A stretch of DNA of 64,000 bases from Rhodanobacteraceae bacterium ZG21-1 (lineage in GTDB: Bacteria; Pseudomonadota; Gammaproteobacteria; Xanthomonadales; Rhodanobacteraceae): the NCBI GenBank assembly GCA_021390615.1, contig JAJEJU010000024.1, positions 372,001 through 436,000 of the forward strand, in the 5' to 3' direction. Shown here piece after piece: positions 31,805 to 40,936 of the stretch (positions within the stretch are counted from its first letter, which is position 1; the number at the start of each line of letters is the position of its first letter). Under the pieces are notes generated by a model, which saw nothing but the letters and a program-made list of their open reading frames with translations, made no database searches and was not told the DNA's origin. Made by a program: the position numbers and the translations under genes.

Positions 31805-32274
31805 GCAGCTCGTTGGCCCAGTATCGCGGCCAGTGCTCGGGTGCTCTGTTGCAGGCTTTCGGCCCAGGGCAAGCCGATGATTTTCTCACCAGTGGCGGCG
31901 TCAAGAAAGTCCTCGGCTTCGCCCGGCGGCAGCAGATGGCGGTAATCCACCGTGATTTCAGTGCCTTGGGGGAGCTTGCTGATGGCGAACACGAAACCGA
32001 GGTGCCATAGGCCGGTCGGTTCGAAGCTGTGGTTGATGTAGCACTCGTCCGGCCAGTCGGGCGACAGCGTGTAGCGGTCCTCGAACCAGCGCGCGGCGGC
32101 GTACATCTGCGCGCCGAGCGCAGGATCGGCGGCGATCTCGGCATGCCGCCAGGTGTGCTCGATCGCATCCGGTGCGGTGATGATGCGTCCCGCCTCGACC
32201 GCTTCGTCCAGAAACAGGCCCTTGCCGGCGCCGCCGATGTTCGACGGGGCAATGCGATAGCGCGGAATAATCAT
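31801..32274 (-). CDS. SET-domain protein (putative lysine methyltransferase)
   Basis: 157 residues, a compact stand-alone SET domain. It opens with G-G-A-G-K-G-L-F (the N-flanking GxG motif). YINHSFEPT matches the knot motif N-H-S-x-x-P, and ITVDYRHLL carries the catalytic-site Tyr. SET enzymes transfer methyl from S-adenosylmethionine to lysine side chains. There is no post-SET cysteine cluster. The ATG at 32274 begins the domain. It is coupled to the GNAT gene downstream. The target is unknown. Confidence 0.85.
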   Translation of the reverse strand: MIIPRYRIAPSNIGGAGKGLFLDEAVEAGRIITAPDAIEHTWRHAEIAADPALGAQMYAAARWFEDRYTLSPDWPDECYINHSFEPTGLWHLGFVFAISKLPQGTEITVDYRHLLPPGEAEDFLDAATGEKIIGLPWAESLQQSTRALAAILGQRAA

Positions 32275-32405
32275 AAATCCCTGAACAGGCTCGAAGAGCG
32301 TGGCCGGCTGGCGAAGGGCGCGAGTGTAGCGCAAGCCTCGCTCCGGCGAGCCGCGATACGGCGGCGCGCTACAATCACGCTTTTGCCGTTGCCCGAGGAG
32401 TCGCC

Positions 32406-33830
<1,425 letters not shown>

Positions 33831-33840
33831 CGTGCTGGCG

Positions 33841-34542
33841 ATGAGCGCGGACATCGACGCCGCCAGTTTCGTGGCCAACTGGGCGCAGGTGCGGGCGCGC
33901 GTCGATGCCGCCTGCCGTGCGGCGGGACGCGATCCGGGCGAGGTCGCGATCCTGCCGGTAAGCAAGACCTTCGGCGCGGCGTCGGTGCGCGCCGCGATGG
34001 CGCTGGGCCTGCGGCGCTTCGGCGAGAACCGGGTGCAGGAGCTGCGCGACAAGCAGGCCGAGCTTGCCGGTGAGCCGGCCGAGTGGGTGCTGATCGGCCA
34101 GCTGCAGACCAACAAGGCCAAGGATGCGGCGCGGCTGGCCAGTGAAGTGCAGTCGCTGGACCGGCTGGAGCTGGCCGCGGCGCTGGATCAGCGCCTGCAG
34201 CAGGAAGGCCGCGTGCTCGACGTGCTGGTGCAGGTCAAGACCTCGCCCGAGCCGAGCAAGACCGGCCTGCCGCCGGATGAATTGCCGGCCTTGCTGGATC
34301 GCCTGCGCGACTACCCGCGCCTGTGCGTGCGTGGCTTGATGACCCTGGCGGTGCATTCGGACGACACGGAGCAGGTTCGCGCCTGTTTCCGGCGCCTGCG
34401 CGAATGCCGCGAGCAGGCCGCGCGGCAGGGGCATGCGTTGGAGCGCCTGTCGATGGGCATGAGCGGCGATTTCTCGCTGGCGATCGCCGAAGGGGCCACC
34501 GAGGTGCGCATCGGCAGCGCGCTGTTCGGTCAGCGCTCTTGA
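33841..34542 (+). CDS. yggS: YggS family PLP-binding protein (PLP homeostasis)
   Basis: 233 residues. The cofactor lysine is in LPVSKTF near residue 40. FGENRVQEL, WVLIGQLQTNK and GLMTLAVHSDD are conserved family segments, and LSMGMSGDF with the closing VRIGSALFG form the phosphate-binding region. The protein balances free pyridoxal phosphate and has no known catalysis. The ATG at 33841 is chosen; a GTG at 33832 would add three residues. It is followed by an AT-rich gap. Confidence 0.93.
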   Translation: MSADIDAASFVANWAQVRARVDAACRAAGRDPGEVAILPVSKTFGAASVRAAMALGLRRFGENRVQELRDKQAELAGEPAEWVLIGQLQTNKAKDAARLASEVQSLDRLELAAALDQRLQQEGRVLDVLVQVKTSPEPSKTGLPPDELPALLDRLRDYPRLCVRGLMTLAVHSDDTEQVRACFRRLRECREQAARQGHALERLSMGMSGDFSLAIAEGATEVRIGSALFGQRS

Positions 34543-34797
34543 ACATTTGGCAAATTAATATACTTTTTCATCTAATGAGTTCTTTAATGCCTTCGAAATC
34601 AACGGAGTCTCATTGTATTTTTAGGAAAAATCATATGGTTGCATGAGGTCGGTGGGAGTAGAGCGAATTTGCAAACGACAGGGTTTAGTTAACGTCGATC
34701 CAACATAAGGACTGTGTCACTTTGCTAAGTTCACCTCTTCGTCACGTCGCCAGCACAGCCGGCGGCTAATCCTGAAACAGCTAGGGGCGCCTCCCGC
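34543..34797. other. AT-rich intergenic segment before the NlpC/P60 gene
   Basis: 255 bp. Bases 34561-34620 contain 19 G or C out of 60, and the next 60 contain 26, far below the surrounding genes. One 23-codon open frame (34575-34646) has no recognisable product. The right half must carry the promoter and leader of the NlpC/P60 gene. The self-complementary GGGGCGCC/TCCC near 34782-34793 could fold over the ribosome site. Confidence 0.6.
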
Positions 34798-35511
34798 ATG
34801 CCAATCAAGCGATTGACCGTATACTCTGTGCTTGCTTCCACGCTTATCGCTTCTGGTTCGCTGCTCGCCGCCCCTTCCGTTACCGATACCCTCAGCATCA
34901 ATGCCGCCCCGCAGCTGATGAACCAGCTGCCGGTGTTCAACCCGGCACCGATGCTCGCCCAGGCCTCCGTCGCCGCCGACCTGGTTCCCGCCGCCTCCCT
35001 TTCGAAAGCTTCTTCTGCGCTGCCGACGGCCAAGCTGGCCAGCCGCGCCGCGTCGCAGCTTGCGGTCAGCGAGGACGACGAGGCCCAGCTCGGCAACGAC
35101 GTGAGCGATCTGCGTCGCACCCTGATCAACCTGGCCATGAACCTGCGCGACATCCGCTATGTGCGCGGCGGCCACGATCCATCCACCGGTTTCGACTGCA
35201 GCGGCTTCGTGCGCTATGTGTTCGCGCACGCCATCGGCCTGAACCTGCCGACCAATTCCGCAGCGCAGTTCCTGTCCGGCCTGAAGGTCGATCGCTCGCA
35301 CATGCAGCCGGGCGACCTGGTGTTCTTCCGCACCGCTGGCCGTCATGGCCGCGGCCGCATCTCCCACGTCGGCATCTACGTGGCCGACGGCCGTTTCATC
35401 CACTCGCCCTCGCATGGCAAGACGGTGCGCGTGGACAGCCTGGACGAAGCCTACTGGGCCGAGCGCTTCGCCGGCGCCAAGCGCCCGGAAGCGATCGCGC
35501 GCAACGGCTGA
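34798..35511 (+). CDS. Secreted NlpC/P60 family peptidoglycan endopeptidase
   Basis: 237 residues. A signal peptide (about 1-25) is followed by a low-complexity Ala/Ser-rich linker (about 30-100). The NlpC/P60 catalytic domain has Cys134 in FDCSGFVRY, His near 191 in SHVGIYVADG and the third polar residue in RFIHSPS. Enzymes of this family cut the peptide stems of peptidoglycan in the periplasm. The linker contains no SH3 domain. It is monocistronic, with an AT-rich leader and its own terminator. Confidence 0.92.
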   Translation: MPIKRLTVYSVLASTLIASGSLLAAPSVTDTLSINAAPQLMNQLPVFNPAPMLAQASVAADLVPAASLSKASSALPTAKLASRAASQLAVSEDDEAQLGNDVSDLRRTLINLAMNLRDIRYVRGGHDPSTGFDCSGFVRYVFAHAIGLNLPTNSAAQFLSGLKVDRSHMQPGDLVFFRTAGRHGRGRISHVGIYVADGRFIHSPSHGKTVRVDSLDEAYWAERFAGAKRPEAIARNG

Positions 35512-35534
35512 GCAGGCTCGCCGCTGCCGCAAGC

Positions 35535-35562
35535 AAAGGCCGCCCAGGGGGCGGCCTTTTCG
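35535..35562 (+). terminator. Rho-independent terminator after the NlpC/P60 gene
   Basis: AAAGGCCGCCC pairs with GGGCGGCCTTT around AGG, followed by a short T-run. It separates the convergent TonB-receptor gene. Confidence 0.88.
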
Positions 35563-35605
35563 TTGATGGCGCGTCGGCCGTCCATGGCCGTGCTCGGGCG
35601 AGAAG

Positions 35606-38197
35606 CTAGAACTTGTAGTCCACGCCGAAGTTGACGAAGCGGCCGCGCGGATCGGCCTGGGTGATGTCGTAGTAGGTGTTTGACGGGTCCCATGGCGGCC
35701 GGCGGTTCTGCAGGTTCTGCACGGCCAGGGTGAGGGTGGTGCGGGTCAGGCCGGTGTAGGCGATCGCCAGGTCGTAGGTGCTCCAGCTCTTCACCCGCTC
35801 GGGATAGGCCGCAGTCAGGCGATTGGCCGGGTTCTGCTGGTAGCCGCCGACGTAGTACCAGGTCAGCGTGCTGGTGAAATCGCCCAGGCTCCACTGCAGC
35901 CCGGTGCTGCCGCGCCAGTGCGGCAGCGCGCCGAGCACATTGCTGCCAGCGCCGTTCACCGGCGCCTGGCCGGCGACCAGCGGCTCGCTGTACTTCAGCA
36001 GGCGGGTCCAGGTGCCGTCGAGGGTGAAGCTGCCGAAACGCTGCGTGCGCAGCACCTGCTTGAAGTCGATATCGACGCCGTCGGTGGTCAGGCTCTGCTG
36101 GTTCAAATACTGGTTGTCGATGGTGACGATGCGGCCCTGGGCATCGCGGATCACCCGCGGGTCCTTGGCGTCCACCATCGCCTGTTCGTTGTCCGGCCCG
36201 ATGATGCCGTTCTGCACGATGTGGTAGTAGTCCAGGCCGACGCTGGTATCCGCGCTGGGCGAGATGACGAAGCCGGCGTTGTAATTCTTCGAACGCTCCG
36301 GCTGCAGCTTCGGATTGGCGGCGAACACCTCGGTGTAGCTGCGCGGCTGGCCCGGCGTGACGGGATCGTAGGGATCGATCACCGAGCTGTAGCTGATCGC
36401 CGTGCTGTGCGTGATTTCCGGCAGCGAGGGCGCACGGAAGCCGCGCGAGAACGAGCCGCGCAGCAGCAGCCAGTCCAGCGGCTGGTAGCGCAGGCTGAAC
36501 TTGGGCGCGAAGGCATTGCCGAAATCGCTGTAGTGGTCGAGCCGGCCGGCGACGTTCGCCTCCAGCGTGCTGAGCAGCGGCAGGTTGAACTCGGCATAGG
36601 CCGCGTTGACGTTGCGCGAGCCGTTGATGATGTCGATCGCCGGGCGCAGCTCGGTGCCCGACAGCACGGCGTCGGAGGTGCGCGAATTGATCGACTCGTT
36701 GCGGAACTGGTAGCCGGCGGCGAAACCCACCGTGCCGGCCGGCAGGTCGAACAACTGCGTGCTGGCGGTGGCGTCGACCGTACTCAGCCGCGACACGGCC
36801 GGGCGGGTCGTCGCCAGGCGCAGCGCGTCCACTGCGCCGGCCGGGTTGCCGGTCGAGGCGAGGTCGTAGCCGCCATCGGCCAGCAGGGACTGGAAGGCAT
36901 AGCGATTGGCGAAATCGGTGACGTCCTCCTTCAGGCTGCTCTCCGAATGCTGCGCGGAGACATCCCAGTCCCAGTTTCCGCTGTGTCCTTTCACGCCGCC
37001 CAGGAAGCGGCTGAAGATGGTGTGGTCGCGCTTGTTGCGCCGACCGAGATCCCACAGGTTGGTGTTGACCGGCGTCGGCGCGCTGTTCGGATTGGCCGGA
37101 TTGCCCGCCGGCAGGGTGGTGCCGATGTTCACCAGCTGCTGGCTGGCGTTGTCCCAGGCGCGCAGGCCGCTGCCGATCGCCAGCGGCGGTCCGAAGATGA
37201 AGGAGGCGTCGCTGCGGCTGTAGATCGCCTCGCCGTACGCCTGGATGTCGTCGGTGATGCGGACCGTGGTCTTCAGCACCGCGTGGTAGCGTTCGATGCC
37301 GGGGATCAGGGTGGTGTACTGCGCCGGGTTGTAGGCCCATACCGTGCCGCTCTGCCCCGGCGTGATCGCACCGTAGGGCAGCTGCCGCACCGGGCCTACC
37401 GCATGGGCGTAGCCCTGGGTCGGATCGTTGTTGTAGTAGTTGGTCGGCACCCAGGCCAGCGTGCCGCCGGGTTTGTCGCGGAAGTCGCTGTCGCGCATCC
37501 AGCTCACGTCGTCCTGGTTGAGCTGGTTGCTGCGGGTGCCGTCGACGGCGAAGAACACGTTGTAGCCGTCCCGCTTGAGGTCGCCGTGACCGAGCAGCAG
37601 ATGAAAGTCGTGCTCGGTCTGGCCGGTGCCCTCGGTGCTGCCGCCGTAGCTGACGCCGGCCTCCGCGCCCTGGTAGTTCTGCTTGAGGATGATGTTGACC
37701 ACGCCGGCGATGGCGTCCGAGCCATACACCGCCGAGGCGCCGTCCTTCAGCACCTCGATGCGCTCCACCGCGGCCAGCGGCAGCGAGTTCAGGTCGACGA
37801 AGGTCTGCTGCAGGTTGTACGCCGTGGCGTAGTTGGCCACGCGCTTGCCGTCGACCAGGATCAAGGTGTTCTGCTGGCCCAGGCCGCGCAGCGAGATGCC
37901 AGCGGTGCCGGCGGAGAAGCTGCCGGTCAGCTGTTCGTTGACGCTGTTGCCGGTGTTGGCCGAGATCGAGCGCAGGAAATCGGGCAGGGTGGTCTTGCCG
38001 CTGACCTTGATGTCCTGCGCGGTGATGACCTGCACCGGGCTGGGGCCTTCCAGGTCGGTGGTCTTGATGTTGGAGCCGGTGACGGTGATCGCTTCCAACT
38101 GGGTCGGGGAGGTGCCGCGGTCGTGGTCCTCGGCGCGGAGCGCTGGTGCCGTAAGCGCCGTAGCGACGGCAAGCGAAAGTACGGTGGATCGGAGCAT
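35606..38197 (-). CDS. TonB-dependent outer-membrane receptor
   Basis: 863 residues. Signal peptide (1-22), a TonB-box-like segment LEAITVTGSN (about 35-44), a plug domain (about 55-165, with LRGLGQQNTLILVDGKR and VERIEVLKDGASAVYGSDAIAGVVNI), a 22-strand barrel and a C-terminus ending in aromatic Phe (DYKF). It imports an unknown ligand. The plug resembles the Xanthomonadales receptors for carbohydrates, peptides or siderophores, which are not separable by eye. No transport or regulatory gene adjoins it. It is divergent from the rhomboid gene across a 640-bp gap. Confidence 0.93.
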   Translation of the reverse strand: MLRSTVLSLAVATALTAPALRAEDHDRGTSPTQLEAITVTGSNIKTTDLEGPSPVQVITAQDIKVSGKTTLPDFLRSISANTGNSVNEQLTGSFSAGTAGISLRGLGQQNTLILVDGKRVANYATAYNLQQTFVDLNSLPLAAVERIEVLKDGASAVYGSDAIAGVVNIILKQNYQGAEAGVSYGGSTEGTGQTEHDFHLLLGHGDLKRDGYNVFFAVDGTRSNQLNQDDVSWMRDSDFRDKPGGTLAWVPTNYYNNDPTQGYAHAVGPVRQLPYGAITPGQSGTVWAYNPAQYTTLIPGIERYHAVLKTTVRITDDIQAYGEAIYSRSDASFIFGPPLAIGSGLRAWDNASQQLVNIGTTLPAGNPANPNSAPTPVNTNLWDLGRRNKRDHTIFSRFLGGVKGHSGNWDWDVSAQHSESSLKEDVTDFANRYAFQSLLADGGYDLASTGNPAGAVDALRLATTRPAVSRLSTVDATASTQLFDLPAGTVGFAAGYQFRNESINSRTSDAVLSGTELRPAIDIINGSRNVNAAYAEFNLPLLSTLEANVAGRLDHYSDFGNAFAPKFSLRYQPLDWLLLRGSFSRGFRAPSLPEITHSTAISYSSVIDPYDPVTPGQPRSYTEVFAANPKLQPERSKNYNAGFVISPSADTSVGLDYYHIVQNGIIGPDNEQAMVDAKDPRVIRDAQGRIVTIDNQYLNQQSLTTDGVDIDFKQVLRTQRFGSFTLDGTWTRLLKYSEPLVAGQAPVNGAGSNVLGALPHWRGSTGLQWSLGDFTSTLTWYYVGGYQQNPANRLTAAYPERVKSWSTYDLAIAYTGLTRTTLTLAVQNLQNRRPPWDPSNTYYDITQADPRGRFVNFGVDYKF

Positions 38198-38837
38198 GGG
38201 GATTTTCCTGGGTGCAGCATTCCGCCCCGGCGCAAGGCCGGGCGACAGAAATGCATCGATGCGGCGGCACTAGGCCGTCGAGTGGGGGACGCCGAGGCGT
38301 CGTGCGGTGAGCGCCGGGGCAGCGCTCGTGGCTGCGGGGTCAGCCGATACGGTGCATGGGCGGGCGGCAGGCGGCACGAAGGCACGCAGGCCGTCGCCGC
38401 AGGCGGCAGGCAAGCTGGCTAAGCACGTTGGTTTCCTGGTCTGGCGAGGGTCGCGCCTGGCAGCGCGCGCGGGTTCCGCAGCTTTGTCGGATCAACAACA
38501 ACAGCGCATCGCTCGATGGCGCTGCGCAATCTCGACGGTAGGGCGGAAGACCAGGGTGTTCACGGCTGCGGATGTTCCTTGATGAGCGAGCTAAAACAAA
38601 TAGCGGTATAGACGTCTATTTGCGCATGATGTTGCGACGCTGTCAACCATTCGCTGCGCGATTCGTTGCGGCGCGCCTGCCGGATCGGCCGGCAGTCGTT
38701 GCGGCGCGGTGCGGCGTACAGGCTTGCGGCGAAATGTCGCATGTTGCGTTGCAGCGGCGCAGAACGGCCGATCCGGCGCGGATGGCGGCGGCCGGCGCCA
38801 GTCGCTACGCTTGCTGGAACGCAGCCCGGAACGCCTT
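38198..38837. other. Long divergent intergenic region (TonB receptor / rhomboid)
   Basis: 640 bp without a convincing gene. It contains AT-richer sequence around 38585-38625, including the 12-bp palindrome ATAGACGTCTAT at 38608-38619. It must hold promoters for both neighbours. No riboswitch or insertion-sequence end was recognised. Confidence 0.5.
38608..38619. promoter_or_regulatory. 12-bp palindrome, possible operator
   Basis: ATAGACGTCTAT is perfectly self-complementary and sits in the AT-richest part of the gap, about 410 bp before the receptor start and 219 bp before the rhomboid start. AAATA to its left also pairs with TATTT at its right edge. Confidence 0.35.
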
Positions 38838-39500
38838 ATGCCCAACCTGCCGCCCGTCACGCGCAACCTGCTGATCGCGAATATCGCGGTGTTCCTGCTG
38901 CAATGGCTGCTGCACGACGATTCGACGATGGCGCTGACGCGGACTTTCGCCCTGTGGCCGGTCGGTCCCGACACCTTGGCGCCGGGGCCGGACGGCAACA
39001 TGGTCAGCTGGGGTTTCCGACTCTGGCAGCCGGTCACCTATGCCTTCCTGCATGGCGGCTTCAACCATATCTTCGCCAACATGCTGGGCCTGTACATGTT
39101 CGGAGGCACCATCGAGCGGACCTTCGGCGCGCGCAACTTCCTGATCTACTACCTGGTCTGCGCGATCACCGCCGCACTTGCCCAGCTCGCCGTGGCGCAA
39201 TGGTTGATCCATGGCATCTATCCCACGGTAGGCGCCTCGGGCGCGATCTTCGGCATCTTGCTCGCCTTCGGCATGTTCTATCCGCAGGAACGGATCATGC
39301 TGCTGTTCTTTCCGGTGCCGATGCCGGCCTGGCTGTTCGTGACCGGCTATGCCGTGGTCGAGCTGGTGTCCGGCGTCACCGGAGCCCAGCCCAACGTTGC
39401 CCATTTCGCCCATCTCGGCGGTATGCTCGGCGGTTATGTGCTGATCGAGTACTGGCGCGGCCGCCTGCCGCTGAAGCCGAAAACGCGGCTGTCGCGCTGA
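38838..39500 (+). CDS. Rhomboid family intramembrane serine protease
   Basis: 220 residues with six predicted membrane helices. The catalytic dyad is Ser in VGASGAIFG (about 135) and His in HFAHLGG (about 190). The L1 loop with WQPVTYAFLHGGFNHIFANM supplies the conserved Trp/His/Asn features. It cleaves membrane proteins within the inner membrane. The N-terminus is short with no extra cytoplasmic domain. The ATG at 38838 is the start matching the family. The amino-acid permease gene follows after 32 bp. Confidence 0.93.
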   Translation: MPNLPPVTRNLLIANIAVFLLQWLLHDDSTMALTRTFALWPVGPDTLAPGPDGNMVSWGFRLWQPVTYAFLHGGFNHIFANMLGLYMFGGTIERTFGARNFLIYYLVCAITAALAQLAVAQWLIHGIYPTVGASGAIFGILLAFGMFYPQERIMLLFFPVPMPAWLFVTGYAVVELVSGVTGAQPNVAHFAHLGGMLGGYVLIEYWRGRLPLKPKTRLSR

Positions 39501-39532
39501 GTGCGCCGCGGCTCTTCCACCTAGGGGTTTCG

Positions 39533-40903
39533 ATGAACCAACATCTGCAGCGCCGGCTCGGCCCGCGCCTGATCACCTTCATGGCGCTGGGCATGGCCAT
39601 CGGTTCGGGGCTGTTCCTGGGCTCGGCCGACACCATCCAGCTGGCCGGGCCGTCGGTGGTGTTCGCCTACCTGTTCGGCGGCGCGATGATCTTCATCATC
39701 ATGCGCGCGCTGGGCGAGATGGCCGTCAATGATCCCGTGCCCGGATCGTTCGCAGCTTACGCGCACCGCTATCTGGGCCCGTTCGCCGGCTACCTCACCG
39801 GCTGGAACTACTGGATCCTGATGGTCGGCGTGGGCATCGCCGAGAGCACCGCGGTGGGCGTGTACATGGGCGTGTGGTTCCCGACCACGCCGCAATGGAT
39901 CTGGGTGCTCGGCAGCGTGCTGCTGATCGGCAGCCTGAACCTGCTGGCGGTGAAGGTCTACGGCGAGATGGAATTCTGGTTCACCCTCATCAAGGTGCTC
40001 GCGGTGGTGCTGATGCTGGCCGGCGGCGCCGGCATGATCTGGCTGGGCTGGGGCAACGCCGGCAAGCCGCTGGGCCTGGGCAATCTGTGGCAGCACGGCG
40101 GCTGGTTCCCGCATGGGCTGACCGGCATGGTGCTGGCGCTGCCGGTGGTGGTGTTCTCGTTCGGCGGCATCGAGACGATCGGCGTCGCCGCCGGCGAGGC
40201 GGCCGAGCCGGAGCGCACGATTCCGCGCGCGGTCAATTCGGTGCTCTGGCGCATCCTGATCTTCTATGTCGGCGCGCTGTTCGTGATCATGGCGATTTAC
40301 CCGTGGGACCAGCTCGACGCGCACAGCAGCCCGTTCGTTACCACCTTCGCCCGGCTGGGCATCCACCAGGCGGCCGGGCTGATCAACTTCGTGCTGATCA
40401 CTGCGGCGCTGTCTGGCTTCAACAGCACCGCCTTCAGCGGCAGCCGCATGCTCTACGGCCTTGCCGAGAAGAGCCAGGCGCCGGGCTTCCTGCGCCAGGT
40501 GAACACGCACGGCGTACCCTTGCCCGCGGTGCTGGTGACCCTGCTGTGCCTGATGTCGGGCGTGCTGCTGAACTACCTGCTGCCCAAGCACATCTTCTCG
40601 ACCATGATGTCGATCCTGTCGTTCAACACCGTGTGGACCTGGATGATGGTGCTGGTGGCGCACTACAGCTATCGCCGGCGCCACGCGGCCAGCGGTTTCC
40701 GCTTGCGCTGGTGGCCGCTGAGCGGCCTGGTCTGCATGGCCTTTCTGGCCTTCGTGCTGTTCATGCTCGGCTGGAGCCCGGCCACGCGGGTGGCGCTGTT
40801 CGTCGGCATCGGCTGGATCGCGCTGCTGGGGCTGGCCTACCTCGCGTTCGGCGTCGGCCGCCGCATGCAGGCGGCCGATGCCGCGGCAGGGCAGGCGCCC
40901 TGA
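39533..40903 (+). CDS. Amino acid permease (APC superfamily, AAT family)
   Basis: 456 residues with twelve predicted helices. It starts with RRLGPRLITFMALGMAIGSGLFLGSADTIQLAGPSV, the AAT-family helix 1 with its broken GSG segment. EMAVNDPVPGSFAAYA and the FGGIETIGVAAGEA segment (helix 6 region) are also conserved. It is a proton-coupled uptake system for an amino acid or GABA/proline-like substrate, not resolvable further. The ribosome site AGGGG lies at 39524-39528. It shares a direction and short gap with the rhomboid gene. Confidence 0.9.
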   Translation: MNQHLQRRLGPRLITFMALGMAIGSGLFLGSADTIQLAGPSVVFAYLFGGAMIFIIMRALGEMAVNDPVPGSFAAYAHRYLGPFAGYLTGWNYWILMVGVGIAESTAVGVYMGVWFPTTPQWIWVLGSVLLIGSLNLLAVKVYGEMEFWFTLIKVLAVVLMLAGGAGMIWLGWGNAGKPLGLGNLWQHGGWFPHGLTGMVLALPVVVFSFGGIETIGVAAGEAAEPERTIPRAVNSVLWRILIFYVGALFVIMAIYPWDQLDAHSSPFVTTFARLGIHQAAGLINFVLITAALSGFNSTAFSGSRMLYGLAEKSQAPGFLRQVNTHGVPLPAVLVTLLCLMSGVLLNYLLPKHIFSTMMSILSFNTVWTWMMVLVAHYSYRRRHAASGFRLRWWPLSGLVCMAFLAFVLFMLGWSPATRVALFVGIGWIALLGLAYLAFGVGRRMQAADAAAGQAP

Positions 40904-40910
40904 GCCGAAG

Positions 40911-40930
40911 CCTGCCGCCGCAGCGGCAGG
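40911..40930. terminator. Hairpin between convergent permease and rapA genes
   Basis: CCTGCCGC pairs exactly with GCGGCAGG around CGCA in the 33-bp gap between the two stop codons. It has no T-run, so termination is likely but not certain. Confidence 0.45.
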
Positions 40931-40936
40931 TGAAGC

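Noticed and set aside
34575-34646. 23-codon open frame in the AT-rich gap
   Set aside because: It has no ribosome-binding site and no recognisable motif, and the length is expected by chance in AT-rich sequence.
34690-34797. Possible cyclic-di-nucleotide riboswitch before the NlpC/P60 gene
   Set aside because: Some riboswitches precede such hydrolases in other phyla, but the conserved core bases of those classes could not be aligned here.
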